A stretch of 64,000 nucleotides of DNA from Aurelia coerulea (lineage: Eukaryota > Cnidaria > Scyphozoa > Semaeostomeae > Ulmaridae). Numbering within the stretch: position 1 is the first letter of the stretch; each line of letters begins with the position of its first letter. Shown one piece after another: positions 41,551-53,800 of the stretch. The notes under the pieces are model-generated. The model saw nothing but the letters and a program-made list of their open reading frames with translations, had not been told where the DNA came from and made no database searches. The DNA is taken from assembly GCA_039566865.1 (NCBI GenBank), contig CM076960.1:13244501-13308500 (forward strand), written 5' to 3'. The translations under genes were made by a program, and so were the position numbers.

Positions 41551-44500
41551 TACTTGGGAGTTATTTTTTAACATACTCCAAGTAGAATTAGAAAGTTTGA
41601 TAGGGTTTTTCCCAAGTTTCAGCAACAAAGCTAAAAACAAACGCCTAGCATGGCGAGAGACTTTGCATAAGAGAATCCTCGTTGCGATACAAAAGCCTGG
41701 AACACGATTGCGAAAAGGATTCCGTTTCTCAGCGATTATCAACGTAAACAAAGTATTGCTCCCTAAACATCAGACTTGTACAACTGGGAATTGCATCATT
41801 GCTTCATGTCACAGAACAGTAGATAGTTTGCATTGAGAACTGAAACCGTTGACAACTGCTAAGCCGTTTAGGTATCACAACGAAATCCCCAAATCCAATG
41901 ACCCTCAACATCGTTGAAAATAATCGTGTGTTTGCAGACTTCCGCTTTCTTGCATTGCTAAGAAATTGCCTTCCATTTAAGATACCCCTGAATGTCCAAG
42001 TACGGCATTGTGGTCAAAGGTAACATTGCATTGTGGTCAAAAATAACACTGCATTGTGATCGAATATAAATAGTAGCAAATTACGTGACATGGCAAAAGA
42101 GATTTGTGAATGATGCGAATGACTCACATACGTTGCCTGTAAGTCAATGAAAAAAAAATGATGATGATCCACTTTACGTAGATTGCTGTGTCCATATTCC
42201 TTAGAAGATAACTGATGCAATGTCATCTTAGTAGAGCTGAAACAGGTCGAAATTTGATGACCGACTTTCGTGAAAAAATTCTACATTTAAGTACGCCTTT
42301 TGCTTTTTCATATTCCAGTCAAATTTCACAAGACAAGTTACTTATTAAAGCAACCTACTAATTGCTCTACGAAACACAACAAGGACGATACCACGGGGGT
42401 AACGGACTATGATGACCCCGCCGCAAGTAACATAGAAAGAAATAAAAACTGCTGGGTGAATCAGGAAAAGATGGACCACCCGCCCGCAAAGCAAGAGCCA
42501 CCCAACTGATTCGCATATTTTGGTAAGATTTTATCAATGAGTCGAAAAGGCTTTGACAAAATTTATGTCTAGGCCTCAGTCAAGGAATTTAAGTTGGATT
42601 TATAGACCAATCGGGTGTGTGACCCCCGTGCAACGACTCCCCGAGCAAGCAAATGATAGGTAGTTCATTCAAATCAGTGCATAAATCAAGGTTATACTTT
42701 TCGGCAAATGCCTATACATCATTTTAGAGCACCCAGTACGTAGCAATGCACCGGTTAAGTCAAAAAGTTAACACATTTGGCTGGGCTGTAAAATAAAACG
42801 TACGTGGCTGATGTTCAAAACTGAACTGTTAATCTATCAGTCAAAGGCTAACTTAGATGTGAAAATCATTCATCTTTTAGACCCAGCAATTAGGAAAATG
42901 TTGGTAAAGGGTTTGTATTGGAACAAGAATTCCACATTCTATTCTGGTCCATGATTTACTTGCCTTTGAAAATCATCAAAATTTAATTGTACTACCGGCA
43001 ATGAAAATTTGTTTGCATTTGTGTCAAAGAGCAGATTAATTTTAAAGGTACATATTGCAAAGTTTTTAAATGGTTTTGAATTTGTGGCAATCTCTTTTTA
43101 CAAGCAAACTGGTTTCCAAGCATACTTACAAATCACGAGACTTAATTTTTTCAATTCCGCACTACATTTTAGATTGGTTTCTTACACCCTCTTATGTCGG
43201 CTACTACGCGATCTTTCACATGAAATCGCAAATTATACCGGGTGTCCCAAAAAAAGTGCTCCCGTTTAAAAAATCACCAAAATTTTATTACATGACCGAT
43301 CTTCAATTTTATTTTTTGCCAAGTGGATCAAGGAGCAAATTATTTACCCAGACACAGCTGACCTTGTAATTGGTTTAAAATTGACAAATTTATCTCTTTT
43401 TAGGGCTACCTGGTTTTGAATCATGTTACAAATAAGCATTCATGCTTGCCAGATCAATTTCTTTGTGCATATAAAGCTTCTAGTTTGGACATAAATGACA
43501 GAAAGAAATGCACACTTCAATGTATTGGAGACTTCGATGACGATTATAAATCTGAAAATTTTGACTGTTTGGCAAGATTGAGTATTTTGCTTAAAAAGTA
43601 TAGCTCAAAGTAAGGTTTTTCAATGTGTAATTTTTCTACCTTGTTGCATCAAAAGCAAACATTTTAGCATCTATAAATATTTTTGGGTCTTTGACAAAGC
43701 AAGTCAAAAAGAAAATTTTATCAAAAGTTTGATAATAGATTTCTGTTGATTTTTTAAATAAAAGTACTTTTTTGGTACACTCGGTAGCTTTCTAGAGAAA
43801 AATGTAATATTTTGTAAAAGGTTATTGCTGAAAAATACCTTTTCATGACGAAATTTCATCGTTGCTCTCTATTTGATCTTTTACACAAATACAGAAAAGG
43901 TCAGTTATAGGTAATGTGTCCATACAAGATGGCCTCGTTGGGGGATGCATGTGATTGACTTAATTTCTTTTCAACCATGGATAAAAGGTTGCTTTGTGAA
44001 AGCTATTAAAATTTAGCAAACAAACATTCAACATGCAGAATTTTTTCTCTTCGTGTGATCAGTTTGAATTTCAACCTATCACTTGCTGATAATTTAATGG
44101 ATTTTGACAGGTTGGGTTTACGCCGTCCTTATATATGAACACATTACCTCCAACGGTAACACAATTAAGTTTTTTGCAAATTTTGTAATCATCCCGTAAA
44201 AAATCCTGTCTTTTTTCAGAATTTTGTAAAAACGGTATGAGAATAAACTGTTCGCGCTAGTAATAGTATAAATTATTTGATTTTGTTTCAAGAATTTCTG
44301 ATATATAGATATTGATTTGAATTATGGTAATATGCACATTGGGAGGTTGATTGATATGACTGATTTTTCGTTTGATAATATTTATACCAGGTGAAACATT
44401 TAATTTACGCTGTTTTACAATGGGACCTGTCAAAAAACTTACAAAAGAAAAACTTATCCAAATTTTACAAGTAATCTAAAGAAAACTAAAATAGATATTA

Positions 44501-44580
44501 TCTACAACTAATTTAAGAGTACGTAAAAGCAGTAGATATGTTCATATGACACGATAAATATGAAAGAGAGAAACACCTAA
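41551..44580. other. Intergenic sequence, few recognisable elements
   Basis: A member of the repeat family at 17948-18216 lies at 42745-42990. A mariner-type terminal sequence CCGGGTGTCCCAAAAAA starts near 43239 without a clear partner. No gene is recognised. The short open frames lack family character. Confidence 0.5.
42745..42990 (+). repeat. Dispersed repeat related to 17948-18216
   Basis: It shares TGTTCAAAACTGAACTGTTAATCTATCAG and AGACCCAGCAATTAGGAAAA wording with 17948-18216 and 54741-55075. Right end not resolved. Confidence 0.6.
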
Positions 44581-45990
44581 TTCATAATGTTTGCTATCCT
44601 TTTTTTAAAGTTTTCAATGTGGGCGACAATTTGTATCCAAGCTCAGATGATTCCAAATTGCTGCGCCTTTGTATGAGAAACATTTTTGGCCTTTGGCAGA
44701 CTTTTCCATGGAAATTTCTAAATCAATTCTAGTATTGCGTAATTAACAAGGGCAGATTTGGTAAGACAATAGCACGAATTGGTTTTGATTGACACCGCAA
44801 TTCAAAGCGATTAGCGATCGCAGACAAAGGAAATTCTCTCAACCAGTAATTCAAAACGAGCAAAGCCGCAAAAGTTTCTCTGAAACCCGGTAGCTAGCTC
44901 GCTCGTTGTGCATTCCAGAAATTGTTTTTAAGAGCAAATATGAGAATAGATCAAAAGAAGAAGGATATATCTACACATCTACCTCGGGCATTTTATTTTT
45001 TTGGTTCAAAAGCCGATTGGGAGGCGATTCAATTCTCATATTTGCTAGGTGTAATTAAAACAATTACTGCTCCGCTTCTTAACCAAAGAAATAAAATACC
45101 CAAAGTAGATGTGTAGATATATCCTTCTTCTTTCGATATATGCTCATGTTTGGTCGTAAAAACAATTTCTGTAATGCACAACCAGCGCGCTAGCTACTTG
45201 GATTTCAGATAAACTTTTGCGGCTTTGTTTGCTTTGAATTTATGGTCGAGAGAATTTCCTTTGTCTGCAGCCACTAATCGCTTTAAATTCGGGTGTCAAC
45301 AAGAGCATCTCATGCTATTGTGTTACAAAATCTGCCCTTGTTTGCGTAATTATCTCTTACATGTATCTGAGAGTCTTGAGAACATTTCTGTAAGGTAGTT
45401 GGTAGCCAGATCATTGACAGATTTGTATACCATACTCAAAGTCTCCATTTCAATAGTTTCACTAACAGTGTGCCAACCAAATTTTCAATGATAGGCTTAG
45501 CAGAAGCATCGTATCATTCCTTGCGGTCCGATTTTGAAGTTTGTGCAGTTCATTTATTGCTTTAGAACCACATCTCCCCCATACAGGGTAGCAATATCTA
45601 AAATATGGTTTCACAAGACTTTCATACATGTTTTGTGTTATGAAAGCGGGAGAAACCTTTTTGGAGTATTTCAACATCCCTATTCCTCTAGAAACTTTCT
45701 CTTAGTTGTAGAAATTTGCTCTTCCCACTTCAAGTATTGATCAACCATTAGGCTTTACTGCATCTACATATGTTCTATGCTTTTCACACGCTCCCTACCA
45801 CCTATCACAAGACTTTGTGTCTTTGTCTCATTGAGGGACAATTTGTTTGCATTAGGCAAGATTTAAAGTATCCAATTTCCTCGTTGATAGGCCATAACTG
45901 CATGATCAATCCGACAAGTTGTCCAACATGAAGGATATTATTTGGCCATTCGTCTTTTATCCTGGACGTATCGATCATGGAAATGGCTCT
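44580..45990 (-). mobile_element. LINE relic, interrupted by a MITE
   Basis: Minus-strand pieces read ANKLSLNETKTQSLVIGG near 45865-45800, SPAFITQNMYESLVKPYFRY near 45650-45590, and CFSYKGAAIWNHL near 44680-44640. These are successive parts of a CR1/L2-type reverse-transcriptase C-terminus. The MITE 44746-45341 splits it. A further SRIKDEWPNN-like piece upstream near 45955 is out of the usual order. Confidence 0.75.
44746..45341. mobile_element. Mutator-like MITE with 11-bp target duplication
   Basis: Inverted arms of roughly 250 bp begin ACAAGGGCAGATTTGGTAAG on the left and end in the near-complement on the right. The direct repeat TTGCGTAATTA flanks it (44735-44745, 45342-45352). Long arms and a duplication of this size are Mutator-like. 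It is inserted in the LINE relic, so it is younger than that copy. Confidence 0.85.
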
Positions 45991-46008
45991 GTCTTGAGCC
46001 CTGTTTAT

Positions 46009-49000
46009 ACTAAACCAACTAACCTGGGTTCGCGCCGGGTTAGAACTAACCTAGGTTAGATTTTTGTAGTGTAAACGCAACTAACCTGAGTTCGCCCTGG
46101 GTTAAACAAACCCACCTTTGGAGGTGGGTTCGACCTGGGGCGAACCCGGGTTAGCTTTCAAGAAATGCAGTGTAAACGCAAACCTGGGGCGAACCTGGGT
46201 TAGGATATGTAGGACGCATGCGCATTCGCGAATTACGCGTCAGTAAGCAGTTTGCTGTGAATTCTCGTGTTTTGTTGATGTGACCATTGAAGATTTCTTT
46301 TTCAACCATGAGCGACAGCTAAGGTAAAACCGACATCTTTCCTGGCGCTTTCTCCTCCTGAGTGAAATAACTTTCAAAATTTGATGCACGGAGAAAACGA
46401 TTAATTTTTAGAGGCAGATTTGCTTTGCGAAATGGATTCCCCAAAGCTGATTTCCTTTCGCCATCTTGCTTCTGGAATCTGCAACATAACATCCAATATG
46501 CGCATGCGTACGCATCAACAAACCCAGGTTCGCCCTCGCTCGCTATTGAGTAGAATTACTAATTGAATTGAATGGAATCGCTCTCTCAAACAGGGACTCA
46601 TAATCAAACTAACTCAAAATCAGGACAAAAATTCGTTTTCACGTCAAGTTCCTGACGTTACAATCAGATTGCAGCATTCGGGGCTGCTCGGCTGTGATTG
46701 GCTCATTTAAATTTCCCGCGTAAATTTTTGAGTTTTCGGTAAAATTTTCGGTAGTTTTCGGAATTGTAGGTGCCCTTGGTCGCCCTGTCAAGAAGACAGC
46801 GCTTCGAATTGCTTTTTGCCAAAATGGAGGTTGTTATCGTCGCAGCTACGGACAGAATAAAGATGATCTCAAAAGGCACTGTACGAAAGAGTTTTGAAGG
46901 GAAACGAAAGGATGCATTTGTTTGTTTGCCAACTTGCTGTAGGAAGACCCCGGAAGACTTATTGTTTGGCGAATTTAAATTGTGAAACACAGGATTCCTT
47001 TTTGGCCTGAGCAAAACAAAAAAGGAGCTTGAGGTAAGCACTTCCACCCGGCATAAGGTTAGAGAAAACTCACATTCGATGTGGAAAAGATACCCGAAAT
47101 TTCCTGAAACATTCCTCTATAAACAGCAGAAGTATTCGTTTTTGAAATTCTTGCACATTATAGTAAATTTGTCAAAGAGGCTTGAACCTTGAAAACGTTT
47201 CTTCGTTCTTGCCAAGTACCGATCAATTTATCTTTCCTCCTGAAGTTTAAAATAACAGACTACAGTACAAAGCTGCTTAAACAGAAACTATTTTCAATCT
47301 TACGAAACAAATGTGTCATAAGAGTTTTGTGGATAACTGCATATTTTTAGGAGAATTATTTATAGTTTTGAGAAGCCTCTGTGGGTGTTTTTCTTTGCGA
47401 GAATAATTTGTGTTCGTTTCTCGAGCTTCCCCGACCGAAGAACATTCTAGAAAAAATTGCAAAGTTCCCCTGAAGATAACGCCAGAAAAGTCGCGCATTT
47501 TAAGATAAAGAATAACCGAAACTTGATGAAATGTTTATGCTTTGTTAACCATAGAAATATTAGTGATTGAAATTATTACAAAATAGCTAGTGCAGGTTTT
47601 TTGCGTAAAACAGTCTCACAATAGGTTGCAGAAGGCTTCAGCAAAAACTTTCTGAAATATACCTTGGGTTCCTTTGGCAATCAAAACAATCATGATTGTA
47701 TTGTTTTAGATTTATCATTGTTTCATTTGAAAGAAATTTGATCCCGCTGGCTGGCTGAATTTGACGAAATCTTTATTGTTTTGATTGTCCAAGGAACGCA
47801 AGTTTGTCTGGTTCACTCATTCCGAAAAAGTTTGAAGTCACATGACCTCCGTCACAGCTAGGAAGTCTCCCTGCGGCACGGCCGATCAATCAATCAATCG
47901 AATCCATCAATCAATCAATCGATCGACCAAGTTTCGGTCGAATTCTCGTACATTAGTTTTGTCCTCGTTTTCACATAGCTTTTTTATGAGTCGTAGATTG
48001 AGCGAAAAGGCTAAAAGTGAATATGACGCGAAAATTTTTATTGTCGATATTAGTCAATTCAAGTACGCTGATTTCGAATCTAAACTGTAGACTTTCAAAT
48101 TCTAAGTCGTTTCGTAGATATTAGCGTTTTGAAATTGATTGTTTCGTCGAAAAAGTGTCCGGGAAGTCTGGGGCGGGTTTTGAATTGTGACGTAAAGTGT
48201 TTGGGGCCTAAGCAAGCAGTCAGACGACCAGTGAGAGATAACAGCTAAATTTCGGTTCTTGTGTTTCGGGTGTTTCCTTGCCTTCAGTTTCCCTTCCTTT
48301 GGCTGCAGTGGCCTTTAGCAACTATGATAGAAAATTTAATTTTTAATAAGTTTTGTTTATTTTAAACCGCTTTTACAAAGGTAGTAAGATATCAAATTCC
48401 CCCCACAGGAGGGCTACAGGAGGGCCGAAGTCATTGGTTTGCAGTACCTACCCACCGAAAAAGAATCAAAGAGCTTGGTTTCAAATTTAAAAAACGTTTG
48501 GTCTGAAGGACCGTAGCATTGATGAAATATTTAGGAACAGGGCAGTTGAAGTCAACATGCCCAAGGTTATTGTACTTTTCACTTTTCAAAGGGGTATTAT
48601 TTCCAACAGCGAGATATTGGATCTTTCTTTGAGAATGACGTAAGTAAAAGCAATAAGATACAATAGTCTAATAACCATTCTTTTGTCTGGACTGCCTGGT
48701 TGCTTCCTTGTCAAACTGCGTTGTATCGTAAACACGTCGAAGGAAGTTTTTCATATCTTCGGTATTAAATTCACGCAGGGAGGCATGCGTTCTTTGGAAG
48801 TCAGTTGCAACAAAATAAAGAATGAAATGAAATGATTTCGTTTTATGAAATGAATTCTCTGTCTTCGCACTTCTGGATCCTTTGGTAACCGATGGTGGGT
48901 AATGCCAGCAGGCATCGAACTTCGATTTTGTCAGCTCATTTTGTTTGGTAACCCGGCACAGCAATACTTTCCTCCATAATCATATTTTGTGAACATTTCA

Positions 49001-49945
49001 TGGCTTAGATTTTGGTAGAGGACGAGCTTTCTTGGGTAAGTTTACAGCTTTATCATCCGTTATATCCAATCGAACCAGACCAAAATATACGGAGCTGTCT
49101 GATGGCCTATGGTCATGGTCTGGAACCCTGTCTCGCCTTCCTTCGGCTTCACGGCTTCACTTGGAAGGCTTTATCGATTAGAAGCACCCAAACCAATCCA
49201 TTTATATGGCAAAACCTACTAAAATAGTCGCAACATGTAACGTTTGTTTATCTAAAGGTTTATTAAATAGTCACAAACGTAATGTTTATTTTTGTTTTGG
49301 AAACTTTGACCTGTGTGTGGGATGTGTTGCGAAATATGCTTTCACTTTCATGTCATCGCGCGTAATATCCCTTCCAAACATGCCACTTTATAGAAACATT
49401 TTAGTGCGAAAAACCTCCAAAAAGTTCGTTGCATACCTTGTCTGGAGTAACTGGAGATATCTGGAGGAAAATTTATCGGTTTAAATTGGGTATAAAGGTG
49501 GAAAATCAAGCCAAACTTCATCTTTTATGGCCAGTTTTCATGTTGTTTTGTGTATCGAGGTATCGTTGCCCAAACACTTTACGTCACAGAGATCTGGTAC
49601 TCAACGGTTAGACCGCGCAGAACTGCCGCCACTTTTTGAAGCAGAGTGGGGGGTCTTTAACCCCATTTTCCAGCGAAATAAAAGCGTAAATCGAAAAATT
49701 AAATTCACCATCGTGATCAGCGATATTTAATGCATCAGATAAGACAATAAAAAATTTCGCGTCATATTCACTTTAAAGTCAAAAATATAAAAAACGAGCG
49801 AAATTTACGACGAATTGTAATCAGTCTAGGTTCGCCCCAGGTTCGTGTTTACACTATCATGTGTGCAAGAGGCAGTGTAAACAAAACTGGGTCGAACCTA
49901 CGTTAGTTCTAACCTGATGCGAACCCAGCCCAGGTTAGTTGGTTT
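46009..49945. mobile_element. 3.9-kb element with AAACCAACTAACCTGGG ends
   Basis: The left end ACCAACTAACCTGGGTTCGC and the right end CCCAGGTTAGTTGGTTT are inverted. Multiple CTAACCTGGGTTCG and AGTGTAAAC motifs cluster within about 230 bp of the left end and 130 bp of the right. No convincing transposase is seen in any frame. A target duplication was not identified. Confidence 0.65.
47882..47925 (+). repeat. AATC microsatellite
   Basis: Runs of ATCAATCAATC in two blocks. Simple sequence inside the 3.9-kb element. Confidence 0.85.
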
Positions 49946-50049
49946 GAAGACGTTGAAGGGACTCTTTCCTTGGATTTGAGAGGCTACCCCTATAACATCT
50001 GCACATCGCATGTGACTTTGTATATAAAAGTACAATATACGTTGCTTAA

Positions 50050-50430
50050 AGGGAATGTAAGCATACATATAAAAGTTGCACAAGCCATTTGCGGTCAAAT
50101 TCTATCTATCAGATATCACGATTTACTGTTGACGTAGATCAGTTACCCAAATATGGTTCCACAGGTGTCACGGTTTGCGCTGTTATTTCACGGAGGGGGG
50201 GGGGTTATTGGCCAAATTTTGGGTAGGGGTCTGCCGCGAGCATATTCAAAATGGTACCGTTGGCTAGACTAATTTTTACGAAAATGGTACCCTTGGCTAG
50301 ACCGTTGCTAGGCCAAAATTGCGAAAAAAAGTATACCCTTGCTCGCGGCACATCCCCAGGTACCTTTACTATGGAAGAACCCCCCCGTGTGTTATTTTTA
50401 ATCACACGCTTATATATGCTTAGATTCCCT
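50050..50430. mobile_element. TTAA-flanked MITE carrying a nested insertion
   Basis: The ends AGGGAATGTAAGCATACATA and TATATGCTTAGATTCCCT are inverted and flanked by TTAA (50046-50049, 50431-50434). It is the same family as 55092-55268, with shared internal GTAACTGATCTACGTCAACA (complemented here). It contains the 211-bp insert 50189-50399. Confidence 0.85.
50189..50399. mobile_element. hAT-like MITE with 8-bp duplication
   Basis: The ends CACGGAGGGGGG and CCCCCCGTG are inverted. A perfect 8-bp direct repeat TGTTATTT flanks it (50181-50188, 50400-50407), as expected of hAT elements. The interior has paired motifs AATGGTACC..TTGGCTAGAC. Nested in the TTAA MITE. Confidence 0.8.
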
Positions 50431-50794
50431 TTAATTGCGATTGTGGGAGGACGTTTTTCAACTTTTTGAAAGATGAAAACCCTCCACGAACTTTCCTTTT
50501 GACAGTTTCGTTTCGTTTCGTTGCGTTTCGTTATCTCATTTAACACATGTTAATAAAAAATAGCCCGTTGCTTATCATATTTTTCAGTTTCCTATAGATA
50601 AAAGAGAGTTTTTGACAAGTTTAGTTGTCGTCATGGTTTACAACGCTAAACCGCCGGGTAAACTGACACTGAAGAAACAGCACTGTCACAGAAAAGGTGC
50701 CATAATCGTCGTTTGCTAGCAGCTCTTTTGTTTGGGTGAGTTACGATACGCATTTTGTCAGGCCAAGTTAATGCTTTGCTCATCGACCTTGGAA

Positions 50795-50870
50795 ATGAAT
50801 CTCGCAGGAGCTATGATCTTTACAGTGGCTTGGGTTTCAGTGTTCAAAGCTGTTCATACTCGGAATATAG
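50795..50870 (+). CDS. Astacin exon 1, signal peptide
   Basis: It encodes residues 1-25 (MNLAGAMIFTVAWVSVFKAV...) plus one base. An in-frame ATG at 50771 would add eight residues. The later ATG is chosen because it starts the hydrophobic stretch directly. Donor GTATAA starts at 50871. No clear promoter motif was seen upstream. Confidence 0.8.
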
Positions 50871-53800
50871 GTATAAATTCTTCGTACTTTATTTTCTCTT
50901 TGTGCATGTTCTTTATAAGAAACTGCTTACAAGGAACTCAACTCGCAGATCTCCAAAAAATTAAGAAACTCCAATACTGGGAAGATAAATATCAATAAAC
51001 AATTTTTTTATAAAGGAAACTTGACTTGATTCACTTTTTGCGTCGGAAAGGCTTCAGAAAACATCGTTTTGAGATGTTCACGATGGCACAGGTAGTAAAC
51101 TTGAACATTGTTATGGAATCTTTAAGAAACTCCTAACAAACTCTGATCACTCAAAATTTGATACTTTTAAGAAAAATTTCAATGCTGGTTCAAATCCTTG
51201 GGTTCTTATACCATAGTGAGTAAAGAGCGTATATGTTGTTTGGAAAGCCATACACGCACCCATCTTTCCAACCGAGTTTCCAACAGATGTTTTCTATATA
51301 ACCACGCGTCCTCTCTCACATTCATGGTTCGGCCTTGCTAAATTATGCTTTATCCAAAAGCACATCAAAATCTATTGTTTCTTATTTCTTGTAACCACCT
51401 CTAAGAGGACCATTATGGAAATATGGTCAACTCGACCTTTTAATGCTTATCCCTGCCACTATAATTAGGGGTGATTTTAACTTGTATTTATTAACGTTGC
51501 ATTATGTAAATTGTATTGTATCTATTTTATTATATTTTAACCAATTTTTACTTTTGCGGCAAATTGAAACATACATACATGCATACATAACAGAAAGAAA
51601 AGAGTCTGGTCCAACATTACAAAGTGATTTGGCTGAAACCCCCTGATATTGAAGCTACAATCTTCATTTTAGATCAAGAGCAACCGACTGCAGACCACAT
51701 TTACCAGATTAACGAAAGTAAGTCCAGTTTGCCATTTGATCTGTATCTTTTATATTGTTTTCTTGTTGGCAGCCTTGCAAGCGAAGCACTGCTCTCATTT
51801 GAATGAAAGGGAAATCTTTCGATCGTTTGCAGATGTTTCGTCCTTTCATTAGTGTCTGATAAAAGATTTTCAATGAACAAGGACAAATAATCTTTCAATA
51901 GAGCCGAACCGGATGTTTACATTTGCACGTTAGCCAATCAGATGTGACCATGAAGTCACGCAAACAAAAGAAACGGCGGGATAAAGTACCCCTAACATTT
52001 GGCTCGTCGTGCAAGCGACTAGCGGCTTTTTCTAAAAGAACGCGTTAATGCGGAGAAAAGTGATTTTGAATAAGGCCCATCATTTGGGGTCTAGATTCTC
52101 AAACAAGTGAAAGTAAATTAAGAATATACCAAGGATTTCCTGTATCAAAATACATAGCTTCTTAACTTATAATTTCCCAGTATTGGAGTTTCTACATTTT
52201 TTGGCGATCTGAGAGTTGAGTTTCTTATGGGCAGTTTCTTATAAAGAAAAATACGTGTATGCTAACAATATTGGATCTTCTAAATGTGGGTAAAACCGTG
52301 TGAAGCGCGATAGTTTTCATTTTGCTCTTCGAAACCTTGCCTCTGAAGTATCTTTAAAATCTGATCTTTATTTTTTGCTGGCCAATCCTCAGCAATATTC
52401 TGTCAGCTTCAATTCTTCAAAACTATGCGGTCGGGTATGCCAAACGCAACGTAAATGCTTTTACCTGCCTACTTTCGGTTTCTCAAACGTTGTATTTTGA
52501 ACAATAAGAAAATACGTTGTCACAGGTACACTATGAGGAAAGCTGCATGTTCATATTTTGATAGTTAAGAACAACAAACACAAGATTTCACGTTTCAGCT
52601 CATAATGACCACAAACCAATGAAAGGGGCCAGAGATACTGACCAACCTTCCCACTTTATTTAGAGGAGTGAAGTGTGCCTAAATTCGAGAATAAATCATT
52701 TAACAGATCCAGGGGTGCAATGTACCCAAGGAACCTAATGCACTCCGTTATAAACTGTAGCTTTTTGCTATTTTTGCGCTGAAAATGTTATTTTCCATTG
52801 ATTCAAAGTGTCTGTAATGTCTGAATGTGGTTTCCCAGAAAATAATAAAAACAAAACAAATTAATATAGTTGAGAACAGACCAAAAACGGCACAAGGTAC
52901 CCCCCCCCCCCCCTGTAGAGAAATATGATTGTTAACAAATGCCTGGATATTTCTTGGAATGGAGCTTGCTAGTATAATTCGTGAAGCAGTTAGCTAGCCA
53001 AGCATCTGACTTGAGCAAGCCCTGCCTTAGCCTGCGTGCAGACTATACCCAAGGAAAAGGTATAGTCTGCGCAGCGCCGCTCACTTTTGTGTAGTGCGTA
53101 CTTCAGCATTTATTTCGCAATGGTGATGACAAAGAAAGCTTATTGTTGTAGCAGCCAATAAGATGACTTTCCCGTGAAACAAGGAAGCAATCAGATTTGA
53201 GAACAGCCATCATGTGATGAAATCTCAGGTTTCACTTTGTTCTCTAGGCAAACTTCATTAGCAACACAATACTCTGGAATTTTAACTACCCTACTGCAGA
53301 CAATAAACTGACGCCAAGGAGAAAGGGTCATTCAAATGCCATTGAAATAAATAACTGACGCATACAATACACGAAATAGAGCGGCGTTGCGCAGACTATA
53401 CCTTTTCTTCAGTTAAGCTCCGGCCAAACGCTCTCGACTTTCCACTCGACAGCGCTCGACATTTGTGTCGAGTGAAATGTCGAGAGCGTTTGGCCACCTT
53501 GTATAGTGATGTCGAGCGTTGTCGAGCGTTGTCGAGTCAAATTTGATACAGGTCAAAATTGTCGAGCGAAGCCACTCGACATTTCTATTGTTCGAGGTGT
53601 TGTCGAGTGTTGTCGAGAGCGTTTGGCCAGGTGCTCGACTTTCCGCTCGACAATGCACAGCTTGCGCATGTGCAGTTGAACAAATTTTCCCACTAAAATT
53701 ACTGCAACAAAGGTTCTGCCAAAGAAACAGCACCGAAACCGCTTGGGGAAATTAATTCTTCGACATTCTGCAATATGTACAGAAAGTCTTCGTACGACAT

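Noticed and set aside
46703..47047. 114-codon minus-strand frame and the overlapping 71-codon plus-strand frame in the 3.9-kb element
   Set aside because: Neither has splice context, transposase motifs (DDE/DDD) or known domains. They look like chance frames.
50771..50797. Alternative upstream ATG for the astacin (50771)
   Set aside because: It would put eight residues including a Cys before the hydrophobic stretch. It is possible, but the 50795 ATG gives a more usual signal peptide. Left open.
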